Positions 1-6,607 of a stretch of DNA of 6,807 nucleotides are shown here, one piece after another. How positions within the stretch are numbered: the first letter of the stretch is position 1; each line of letters opens with the position of its first letter. The position numbers and the translations under genes are program-made. A model generated the notes under the pieces. The model was not told the origin of the DNA and ran no database searches. It worked only from the letters and a program-made list of their open reading frames with translations. The stretch is from Gallionellales bacterium CG03_land_8_20_14_0_80_55_15 (lineage in GTDB: Bacteria; Pseudomonadota; Gammaproteobacteria; Burkholderiales; Gallionellaceae), in contig PEUR01000069.1 of assembly GCA_002780675.1 (NCBI GenBank), forward strand, positions 1-6,807, given 5' to 3'.

Positions 1-4
1 CAAT

Positions 5-40
5 AAAAGGGATTAGCCGAGTGCTAGTCCCTTTTTTCTT
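5..40 (+). terminator. Intrinsic (Rho-independent) terminator of an upstream gene
   Basis: Bases 5-16 pair with 24-35 to give a 12-bp stem with one G-T wobble (T13-G27) around a 7-base loop (17-23); an extra C17-G23 pair would shrink the loop to 5. The 3' arm runs straight into a T-rich tract (32-37, then CTTTT to 42), which is the standard form of an intrinsic terminator on the + strand. The A-run at 5-8 would give a short T-run for the opposite strand, so weak bidirectional action is possible. The gene it serves lies outside the window. It ends only a few bases before the hrpA ribosome binding site, so it also sits in the position of a leader attenuator for hrpA; the sequence alone cannot tell these apart. 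Confidence 0.85.
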
Positions 41-45
41 TTCGC

Positions 46-50
46 GAGGT
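46..50 (+). promoter_or_regulatory. hrpA Shine-Dalgarno that decides the start codon
   Basis: GAGGT at 46-50 is the only purine-rich anti-16S match ahead of the helicase. It lies 8 bases before the GTG at 59, a normal spacing, but only 2 bases before the TTG at 53, which is too close for efficient initiation. The GTG at 59 is therefore the better start. An in-frame TAG at 50-52 overlaps this site and rules out any longer N-terminus in this frame. Confidence 0.6.
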
Positions 51-58
51 AGTTGACT

Positions 59-3000
59 GTGAATGCTGTGTTATCGGCAAGTGCCCTGCGCCGTAAGGCG
101 CGGCTTGATGCCCTGACTGAAATTGAGTTTCCCGCCGATCTGCCAGTGGTGGCGAGGCGAGAGGAGTTGGCGCGCGCGATTTGCGATAATCAGGTGGTCA
201 TCGTCTGCGGCGAAACCGGCTCTGGCAAGACCACACAGTTGCCGAAAATTTGCCTGACGCTGGGGCGCGGGGTGCTGGGGTGTATCGGCCATACTCAGCC
301 GCGCCGGGTCGCCGCGCGCACTGTCGCGGCACGCATCGCGGTGGAGTTGAAGGTAGAGCTTGGTGGTCTGGTTGGCTACAAGGTGCGTTTTCACGACAAG
401 GTTGCTGCGGACACGGTCATCAAGCTGATGACGGATGGTATTTTGCTGGCGGAAATACATAGCGACCCGTTACTGAAAAAATACGACACCATCATCATAG
501 ATGAGGCGCATGAACGCAGCCTGAACATTGATTTTCTGTTGGGCTATTTGAAGCAACTATTACTGCGTCGCCGCGATCTGAAGCTCATCATCACCTCCGC
601 TACGCTCGATGCCGAACGCTTTGCCAGACATTTCGGTGCGGTGGTCGTCGAAGTATCGGGGCGTAGTTATCCGGTGGAAACGCGCTATCGGCCATTGCAA
701 GTCAGCGACGAGGGTGAAGCGCAGGATGTGCCGCAGGCGGTGAGCGCGGCATTAGACGAGCTGGCGGTGGGTGGACTGCGCGGTGATGTGCTGGTATTTT
801 TGCCGGGTGAGCGCGAGATACGCGATACGGCAGAGGTATTGCGCCGCCATCACCCTAAAGGCATAGAGGTGTTGCCCTTATTTTCGCGCTTGTCGGCAGC
901 AGAGCAGGACAAGGTGTTCAAGACGGGTGCGAAACGACGCGTTGTACTGGCGACAAACGTGGCTGAAACCTCATTAACAGTGCCTAACATCGGTTATGTG
1001 ATTGATTGCGGCTTGGCGCGGGTAAATCGTTACAGCATCCGCCAGAAGGTCGAGCAACTGCACATCGAGAAAATTTCCCGAGCTGCCGCCAATCAGCGTT
1101 TGGGGCGTTGCGGGCGCGTAATGAGCGGCATTTGCATCCGTTTATACGACGAAGCAGACTTTTTGCAGCGTGATGAGTTTACTGACCCGGAGATATTCCG
1201 TGTCTCGTTGGCAACCGTAATCTTGCGCATGAGTTCACTGGAACTGGGAGACATCGCCGAATTTCCGTTCATAGAGCCCCCTACGCCGCGCATGATCGCC
1301 GATGGTTATCAGTTGCTGGCGGAATTGAATGCGATTGATGAAAATCGGCAACTCACTCAGTTGGGACGTGAACTGGCGCGGTTGCCGCTAGACCCAAAAA
1401 TTGCACGTCTGTTGGTGGCGGGGCGGCAATATCAGTGTCTGACGGAAATCCTCATTGTCGCCAGCGCATTGTCGGTGCAAGACCCGCGCGATCGTCCTCT
1501 GGAAAGACAAGAGGCGGCAGATGCGGCGCACAAACGCTTTGCCGATGAACGTTCCGATTTTCTGGCATACATAAAAATTTGGGCGTGGTTCGAGCAGGCA
1601 GTCGCGCACAAGCAATCCAATCGGTTGCTGACCGAGGAATGCCGCAAGAATTTCCTGTCGCCGCTGCGCCTGCGCGAGTGGCGCGAGCTGCATCAACAGT
1701 TACACACGCAAGTCACTGAGATGGGCATGCGTTGCAATGAATTGCCTGCGAGTTATGAGCAGATACATAAAGCATTGTTATGCGGCCTGCTTGGCAATAT
1801 CGGTATGAAGAGCGTGGAAAGCAATGAATATCTGGGGGCGCGTGGCATCAAATTTTTTATCGCTGCCCATTCAGTGCTGGCGAAAAAAGGCAGCAAGTGG
1901 GTGATGGCGGGGGAGTTGATCGAAACGCATCGGCTGTATGCGCGCTGCGTGGCTAAAATTGAGCCGGAATGGCTGGAGGAAACGGGCGCTCACTTGATCA
2001 AGCGCCATTATTACGACCCTCATTGGGAAAAGAAGCCTGCGCAAGTGGTGGCTTTCGAGCGCAGTACCTTGCATGGATTGCTGTTGAATGCCAAGAAACG
2101 CGTGCATTACGGGCCGATGAATGTGCCGGAATCGCGTGAAATCTTCATCCGTCAGGCACTGGTCGGCGGCGAGTTTGACACGCGCGCGCCGTTTTTCGCG
2201 CATAACCTGAAATTGATTGCCGAAATTGAAGCACTGGAACATAAGTCGCGCCGTCCCGATGTGCTGGTGGATGATGAATTGATTTTTGCGTTCTACGCTA
2301 AACGCATTCCGCCACATATTCACAATGGTGCGACCTTTGAGGCGTGGCGCAAGGAAGCCGAGTGCAATGATGCGAAACTCTTGTATTTACAAAAAGATGA
2401 CCTGATGCGCCACGAGGCGGCGGGCATCACTACCGATCAGTTCCCGCCGCAGTTGAAAATTGATAACGTCAGTTTCGCGCTGAGTTACAACTTTTCGCCG
2501 GGCAAGAACGACGATGGCATCACCCTCTCCGTGCCGTTGGCGCTTATCAATCAGGTGTCAGCCGCTCGCTGCGAATGGCTGGTGCCGGGATTGCTCGCCG
2601 AGAAGGTCGTGCAACTGGTCAAGACGCTGCCGCAAAAGATTCGCCGCAATCTGGTTCCCGTGCCTGAATTTGCGGCGCAATTTTGTCGCGCAGTGCCAGC
2701 CACGACCACGCCATTGCAGCTGGCACTGGCGCGTTACCTTCGCGAACAGCAACAACTGGATGTGCCGCTGAATGCATTTCGACTCGAACAATTACCCGCG
2801 CATCTGCTGATGAATTTCCGTGTGGTGGATGAGCATGGTCGCCAATTGGGCATGTCGCGCAACTTTAGCCAATTGCACGATGAACTCGCGCCGCGCGCCG
2901 CTCCGGTTATCGTCGCTGCCACGGCGGATGAGGGCGAGCCGCTCACCGAACAGCGCTACACAACCTGGGATTTCGGTGAATTTTCCGAGACTCGCACGGT

Positions 3001-3796
3001 TAAGCGCGCCGGGCAGAATGTTACCTTGTATAACGCGCTGGTGGATGAAGGGGAGTCGGTCGTATTGCATGCTTTTGATAACCGCGAGTTGGCGCAAGCC
3101 GCGCATCGTGGCGGATTGACGCGTCTATTCATGCTGTTGTTGAAAGACCAGGTGAAGTATCTGGAGAAAAACCTGCCCGACGCGCAGCGTTTAGGCATGT
3201 TGTTTATACCGTTTGGTACGCAGCAGGAATTGCAGCAGCAGATTCTGGCGATGACTTTTGAGCGTTGCTGTCTGAATGAGCCGCTGCCGAAAAATGAGGC
3301 AGAGTTCAGTGCGCGCGCCAAGGAAGCGAAGAATCGTTTGCTGCTGATCGCACGGGAACTTGCCAGACTTTTAGTCAATGTGCTCAATGAACATCATGCT
3401 TTGCAGAAAAGTTTGCCGCAACTCAAGGCACATCATCAGGCCAGTCAGGACATCCGCACACAACTGGAATGGCTCATGCATAAGGGGTTTATTCGCGACA
3501 CGCCATATGAACAGATGCAACATCTGCCGCGCTATCTCAAGGCGATTAACCTGCGTATCGAAAAATTGCGCAGCACGCCGACGCGCGATGCGCAGTGCAT
3601 GGCGCAATTACAGCCGTTGCAACAAGCCTGGCAGAAGTTGTGCCAGGCGCAGCAAGGTAACTTCAATGCCGATATGCACGCATTTTCCTGGCTGTTGCAG
3701 GAATTGCGCGTGTCGTTGTTTGCGCAGGAGTTGAAGACCCCGGTCATCGTGTCCGTGAAACGGCTGGAAAAAATGCTGGCTACATTAAGAAATTGA
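59..3796 (+). CDS. hrpA: ATP-dependent RNA helicase HrpA (DEAH box)
   Basis: DEAH/RHA-family RNA helicase acting in the cytoplasm on RNA. In E. coli HrpA is linked to fimbrial mRNA processing and, more recently, to rescue of stalled or collided ribosomes. Residues are numbered from the TTG at 53; subtract 2 for the preferred GTG at 59. Visible motifs are Walker A GETGSGKT (53-60), TQPRR (81-85), DEAH (150-153), SAT (182-184), VFLPGEREI (248-256), TNVAETSLTVP (301-311) and QRLGRCGR (348-355), the last with Leu where E. coli, as I recall it, has Lys. HA2/winged-helix and OB-fold regions fall at about 415-650. The long HrpA-specific C-terminal domain (DUF3418 type) follows from about 660 to the end, finishing with the typical SLFAQELKTP segment (1221-1230). 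At 1245 aa the gene is full length and unbroken. The N-terminus is some 45 residues shorter than I remember for E. coli, because a TAG lies just upstream. Identification is firm; the start is less so. Confidence 0.96.
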   Translation: MNAVLSASALRRKARLDALTEIEFPADLPVVARREELARAICDNQVVIVCGETGSGKTTQLPKICLTLGRGVLGCIGHTQPRRVAARTVAARIAVELKVELGGLVGYKVRFHDKVAADTVIKLMTDGILLAEIHSDPLLKKYDTIIIDEAHERSLNIDFLLGYLKQLLLRRRDLKLIITSATLDAERFARHFGAVVVEVSGRSYPVETRYRPLQVSDEGEAQDVPQAVSAALDELAVGGLRGDVLVFLPGEREIRDTAEVLRRHHPKGIEVLPLFSRLSAAEQDKVFKTGAKRRVVLATNVAETSLTVPNIGYVIDCGLARVNRYSIRQKVEQLHIEKISRAAANQRLGRCGRVMSGICIRLYDEADFLQRDEFTDPEIFRVSLATVILRMSSLELGDIAEFPFIEPPTPRMIADGYQLLAELNAIDENRQLTQLGRELARLPLDPKIARLLVAGRQYQCLTEILIVASALSVQDPRDRPLERQEAADAAHKRFADERSDFLAYIKIWAWFEQAVAHKQSNRLLTEECRKNFLSPLRLREWRELHQQLHTQVTEMGMRCNELPASYEQIHKALLCGLLGNIGMKSVESNEYLGARGIKFFIAAHSVLAKKGSKWVMAGELIETHRLYARCVAKIEPEWLEETGAHLIKRHYYDPHWEKKPAQVVAFERSTLHGLLLNAKKRVHYGPMNVPESREIFIRQALVGGEFDTRAPFFAHNLKLIAEIEALEHKSRRPDVLVDDELIFAFYAKRIPPHIHNGATFEAWRKEAECNDAKLLYLQKDDLMRHEAAGITTDQFPPQLKIDNVSFALSYNFSPGKNDDGITLSVPLALINQVSAARCEWLVPGLLAEKVVQLVKTLPQKIRRNLVPVPEFAAQFCRAVPATTTPLQLALARYLREQQQLDVPLNAFRLEQLPAHLLMNFRVVDEHGRQLGMSRNFSQLHDELAPRAAPVIVAATADEGEPLTEQRYTTWDFGEFSETRTVKRAGQNVTLYNALVDEGESVVLHAFDNRELAQAAHRGGLTRLFMLLLKDQVKYLEKNLPDAQRLGMLFIPFGTQQELQQQILAMTFERCCLNEPLPKNEAEFSARAKEAKNRLLLIARELARLLVNVLNEHHALQKSLPQLKAHHQASQDIRTQLEWLMHKGFIRDTPYEQMQHLPRYLKAINLRIEKLRSTPTRDAQCMAQLQPLQQAWQKLCQAQQGNFNADMHAFSWLLQELRVSLFAQELKTPVIVSVKRLEKMLATLRN

Positions 3797-3803
3797 TTGC
3801 ATC

Positions 3804-3832
3804 AGAGTCAGTAAAGGGCGCTGCGCTATAAT
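3804..3832 (+). promoter_or_regulatory. Probable sigma-70 promoter of maeB
   Basis: TATAAT at 3827-3832 is a perfect -10 hexamer in the short gap between hrpA and maeB, placed so that the start codon is about 30 bases downstream. The -35 is poor: 17 bases upstream stands AGAGTC (3804-3809), or GAGTCA at 16 bases, and there is no extended TGn element. The -10 sits in the loop of a 6-bp inverted repeat (GCTGCG 3820-3825, CGCAGC 3833-3838), so an activator or a dyad-binding regulator could be involved; that is inference. The promoter implies that maeB can be transcribed independently of hrpA. Confidence 0.6.
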
Positions 3833-3862
3833 CGCAGCAGATTTGTCTTTAGAGGAAAAGTT

Positions 3863-6130
3863 ATGGACCAGAATTTTCGCGAAGCTGCGCTGCAATATCA
3901 CCGCCTGTCACCTGCTGGCAAAATCTCCGTTAATGCGACCAAACCGATGCTTACGCAACGTGACTTGGCCTTGGCTTATTCGCCCGGCGTGGCGGCGGCT
4001 TGCGAGTTGATTGTCGAAAATCCGGCGGAAGTGCGCAATATGACGGCGCGCGGTAATCTGGTGGCGGTCATCAGCAACGGCACGGCGGTGCTCGGTTTGG
4101 GCGCGATAGGCCCGCTGGCCGCCAAACCCGTGATGGAAGGCAAGGGCGTGCTGTTCAAGAAATTTGCCGGTATTGACGTGTTCGACCTGGAAATTGCCGA
4201 ACTCGATCCCGATAAGCTGGTGGACATTGTCGCCGCGCTGGAGCCCACCTTTGGCGGTATCAACCTGGAAGACATCAAAGCACCGGAGTGTTTTTACATC
4301 GAACGCAAGTTGCGCGAGCGGATGAAAATCCCGGTCTTTCACGACGACCAGCATGGTACTTCCATCATCGTCGGCGCGGCGTTACTGAACGGTATCAAAG
4401 TCGTCGGCAAGGATATTTCCCGGATAAAACTGGTAGTGTCCGGTGCGGGCGCAGCGGCGTTGGCGTGTCTGGATATGTTGATCAGCCTGGGCGTACGTAT
4501 GGAAAACACCATCGTCACCGACATCGAGGGCGTGGTTTATAAAGGTCGCGTCGAGTTGATGGATGACAACAAGGCGCGCTATGCCGTGGAGACAACGGCG
4601 CGCACCCTGGCTGAAGTCATCGTAGGTGCGGACGTGTTTCTCGGTCTGTCGGCGGGTGGGGTGCTGAAACCGGAAATGGTTGCGCAGATGGCGAGTCATC
4701 CACTGATTTTCGCGCTGGCGAATCCCACGCCGGAAATTACCCCCGAACTGGCCAAGGCCGCGCGACCCGACGCAATTTTGGCGACCGGGCGTTCCGATTA
4801 TCCGAACCAGGTCAACAATGCGCTGTGCTTTCCTTATATTTTCCGTGGTGCGCTGGATGTCGGGGCGACCACGATCAATGAGGAAATGAAGCATGCTGCG
4901 GTTCGTGCGATAGCTGAACTGGCGGAGGAAGAGCAACTGGGTGGCGCGGCCTCATATGGCGAGGAAAGTCTATCATTTGGTGTGGAATATTTGATTCCAA
5001 AACCCTTCGACCCGCGCCTGATTTTACGCATCGCGCCCGCCGTGGCACAGGCGGCGATGGACAGTGGCGTGGCAGAACGCCCGATTAACGATTTGGCCGC
5101 TTATCGCGAGCAATTGACAGCTTTTGTGGATAGTTCCAGCATGTTGATGAAGCCAGTGTTTGATGCCGCGAAGCGCGCGCCGAAACGTCTGGTGTATGCG
5201 GAAGGCGAAGACCCGCGCGTGTTGCACGCGGTACAGACTGTGGTGGATGAAGGGCTGGCGCTGCCGATACTGGTGGGTCGCCCGTCGGTGGTCGAGCAGC
5301 GTATCGCCAAACTCGGTTTGCGCATCCGTCAGGGCGTTGATTTTGAATTGGTGAACCCGGAAGATGACCCGCGTTACCGCGATTATTGCAACGAATATCA
5401 TCGCTTGATGCAACGTAAAGGGGTGACGCTGGAAGCCGCCAAGCGCGAAATGCGCCGTTCCAATACCCTGATCGCCGCGATGCTGGTGCGCATGGATTCA
5501 GCCGATGCGATGATTTGCGGCACGATTGCCGAGCCGCTGCACCATTTGCGTTTTATAGATGAAACCATCGGTCATCGTCCCGGTGTCAACGTGTATGCGG
5601 CGATGAACATTTTGATGTTGCCCGATCGCACCCTGTTCATCTGCGATACGCATGTCAATTTGGATCCGAGCGCGGAACAGATCGCCGAGATGACCTTGCT
5701 GGCAGCGGCAGAAGTACGGCGTTTTGGTCTGACACCTAAAGTTGCGTTGTTGTCGCATTCCAATTTTGGCAGCCATGACAATGCTTCTGCCCACAAGATG
5801 AGCCGGGCGCGTGAACTGTTGGAACAACAAGCGCCAGAGCTGGAAGTGGAAGGCGAAATTCACGGCGATGCCGCCCTGTCGGAAGAAGTACGTTCTGCCA
5901 ATTTTCCCGATTCCCGTCTGAAAGGTGAAGCCAACCTGCTTATCATGCCGAATCTGGATGCCGCCAATATTTCCTATAACCTGCTCAAGGTGACCGGCGG
6001 TCAGGGGCTTACCATCGGTTCTATTTTATTAGGGGTCAACAAGTCGGCGCATATCCTCACTACGACTGCGACCCCTCGTCGTATCGTCAACATGAGCGCG
6101 CTCGCGGTTGCCGCCGTCAAAACTCACTGA
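3863..6130 (+). CDS. maeB: Malic enzyme with C-terminal phosphotransacetylase-like domain (MaeB type)
   Basis: Oxidative decarboxylation of malate to pyruvate and CO2 with reduction of NAD(P)+, in the cytoplasm, linking the TCA cycle to pyruvate and supplying reducing power. The 755 aa match the roughly 759 of E. coli MaeB. The malic domain (about 15-425) shows the AYSPGVAA segment (38-45, Tyr39 the likely catalytic Tyr), NGTAVLGLG (72-80), KPVMEGKG (88-95, Lys94), the metal-binding EDI (136-138) and HDDQHGT (160-166), the Rossmann loop GAGAAA (194-199), ANPTPEI (286-292) and [12 protein letters not shown] (308-319). The domain from 428 to about 752 is phosphotransacetylase-like, with SHSNFGS (631-637) and a conserved EGEIHGDAA block (663-671). 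In MaeB enzymes it is not a working Pta but mediates acetyl-CoA inhibition and oligomerisation. The ATG is preceded by AGAGGA at 3851-3856 with 6-base spacing. NADP preference is assumed from the family; Asp220-Ile-Glu222 after the second strand leaves NAD use open. Confidence 0.95.
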   Translation: MDQNFREAALQYHRLSPAGKISVNATKPMLTQRDLALAYSPGVAAACELIVENPAEVRNMTARGNLVAVISNGTAVLGLGAIGPLAAKPVMEGKGVLFKKFAGIDVFDLEIAELDPDKLVDIVAALEPTFGGINLEDIKAPECFYIERKLRERMKIPVFHDDQHGTSIIVGAALLNGIKVVGKDISRIKLVVSGAGAAALACLDMLISLGVRMENTIVTDIEGVVYKGRVELMDDNKARYAVETTARTLAEVIVGADVFLGLSAGGVLKPEMVAQMASHPLIFALANPTPEITPELAKAARPDAILATGRSDYPNQVNNALCFPYIFRGALDVGATTINEEMKHAAVRAIAELAEEEQLGGAASYGEESLSFGVEYLIPKPFDPRLILRIAPAVAQAAMDSGVAERPINDLAAYREQLTAFVDSSSMLMKPVFDAAKRAPKRLVYAEGEDPRVLHAVQTVVDEGLALPILVGRPSVVEQRIAKLGLRIRQGVDFELVNPEDDPRYRDYCNEYHRLMQRKGVTLEAAKREMRRSNTLIAAMLVRMDSADAMICGTIAEPLHHLRFIDETIGHRPGVNVYAAMNILMLPDRTLFICDTHVNLDPSAEQIAEMTLLAAAEVRRFGLTPKVALLSHSNFGSHDNASAHKMSRARELLEQQAPELEVEGEIHGDAALSEEVRSANFPDSRLKGEANLLIMPNLDAANISYNLLKVTGGQGLTIGSILLGVNKSAHILTTTATPRRIVNMSALAVAAVKTH

Positions 6131-6139
6131 GAAAAAATT

Positions 6140-6373
6140 ATGAATAATCAAGATATTAAATTGCTTGGCGAAGAAGTGGAGATGCTCATGCAAGAACGTG
6201 CCATGTTGCTCAACGTGGCGGGTGCGGCGGCGGTCATGATCGGACATGCTACGGCGCAGGATTTACCTGACGCAGTCGTGGAAGATGCAGAAAAACTGTC
6301 CAAAGCACTCAATGCCTTGCGCGAAGATACGCTCAAGGATGCGCTCGACGCGGTGCAGAATGAAGCGGAATAG
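6140..6373 (+). CDS. Small acidic helical protein of unknown function, coupled to maeB
   Basis: I do not recognise this 77-aa protein. It is strongly acidic (16 Asp/Glu against 6 Lys/Arg) with no Trp, Cys, Tyr or Phe. Residues about 4-40 read as a helix with a small hydrophobic Ala/Val/Met centre (LLNVAGAAAVMIG, 23-35). A DLPD break (41-44) follows, then a second amphipathic helix with acidic spacing (45-75). The hydrophobic stretch is too short and too interrupted for a confident membrane segment, so a small soluble helical-hairpin or coiled-coil protein is the best description. The ATG lies 9 bases after the maeB stop. The only ribosome binding site, GAGAA at 6129-6133, overlaps that stop, so translation probably depends on ribosomes finishing maeB. 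The tight spacing, codon use like its neighbours and a clean reading frame argue that it is real. A role linked to malic enzyme would be guilt by association only. Confidence 0.7.
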   Translation: MNNQDIKLLGEEVEMLMQERAMLLNVAGAAAVMIGHATAQDLPDAVVEDAEKLSKALNALREDTLKDALDAVQNEAE

Positions 6374-6467
6374 ATAAAAGGTGCAGGGAGTGCCCGTAAA
6401 ATATCAGGGGGCAAACTGTATACGGATGGCGGGTTGCAAATGCTCGGCTCAGGCAACACTGGCTTAT
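6374..6467. other. Non-coding stretch behind the small gene, nothing recognised
   Basis: I find no gene, promoter or convincing terminator here. Two weak inverted repeats are visible (TGCCC 6391-6395 with GGGCA 6409-6413; GTTGC 6433-6437 with GCAAC 6453-6457), both with long loops and neither followed by a T-run. How transcription of maeB and the small gene ends is therefore not evident; the palindromic repeat just downstream could contribute. Confidence 0.5.
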
Positions 6468-6560
6468 TCGTTATTCCGGCGAAGCCTGCCCCGTACTGCG
6501 ATACGGGAGCCGGAATACAGCGCTTTGATTAAAAAAGGTTTTCACTTTTGCGGGAACGAC
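6468..6560. repeat. Degenerate palindromic intergenic repeat (REP/MITE-like)
   Basis: The outer arms ATTCCGGC (6473-6480) and GCCGGAAT (6509-6516) are perfect 8-bp inverse complements. Between them a second stem, CCCGTA (6490-6495) with TACGGG (6502-6507), closes a 6-base loop. Next come ACAGCGCTTTGATT and an A-run, and then TTTTGCGGGAACGAC (6546-6560). The inverse of that tail resembles the left end TCGTTATTCCGGCGAAG, giving imperfect terminal inverted repeats over about 93 bases. From memory, the pattern is like the ATTCCCGC...GCGGGAAT plus CCAGCGC..TTGATTAAAAA repeats scattered between genes in beta- and gammaproteobacteria, here mutated (CCGG for CCCG) and with an insert in the first hairpin. 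Such elements carry no gene and are moved in trans; their hairpins can affect mRNA ends. Other copies in the genome would be expected but cannot be seen here. Confidence 0.6.
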
Positions 6561-6607
6561 AAAACCGCATAAATCAGCTTCAGCCTAATAAATTTTGGAG
6601 AATTTTC

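Noticed and set aside
53..58. TTGACT as a possible -35 box for a promoter inside the start of hrpA
   Set aside because: Seventeen bases downstream there is no -10-like hexamer (GGCAAG), and the nearest AT-rich hexamer is only 12 bases away. Any transcript would also start beyond the hrpA ribosome binding site.
1871..2323. 150-codon open frame on the - strand inside hrpA
   Set aside because: It is antisense to the conserved helicase C-terminal region and has a shadow-frame composition without any family resemblance.
3820..3850. Hairpin GCTGCG/CGCAGC followed by ATTTGTCTTT as an hrpA terminator
   Set aside because: The stem is only 6 bp, the loop contains a perfect -10 box, and the T-rich part is broken by A, G and C, so a promoter-linked dyad explains it better than an intrinsic terminator.
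3908..4354. 148-codon open frame on the - strand inside maeB
   Set aside because: It is a shadow of the conserved N-terminal malic domain on the + strand, with no promoter, ribosome binding site or domain signature of its own.
4382..4936. 184-codon open frame on the - strand inside maeB
   Set aside because: It lies antisense to the conserved malic domain. Its His/Arg/Gln-rich composition is what the reverse of a GC-biased gene gives, and no recognisable protein features are present.
6391..6413. TGCCC/GGGCA inverted repeat as a terminator for maeB and the small gene
   Set aside because: It has a five-pair stem, a 13-base loop and no following T-run, so it is within what chance would give.
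6381..6572. 63-codon + strand open frame between the small gene and the lipoprotein
   Set aside because: Its second half is a translation of the palindromic repeat, it has no convincing ribosome binding site, and its composition (basic, Cys-rich) is typical of a chance frame through such repeats.
6586..6591. TAATAA as a -10 box for the lipoprotein gene
   Set aside because: No -35-like hexamer lies at a suitable distance upstream, and the position would leave a leader too short to carry the GGAG ribosome binding site at 6597.
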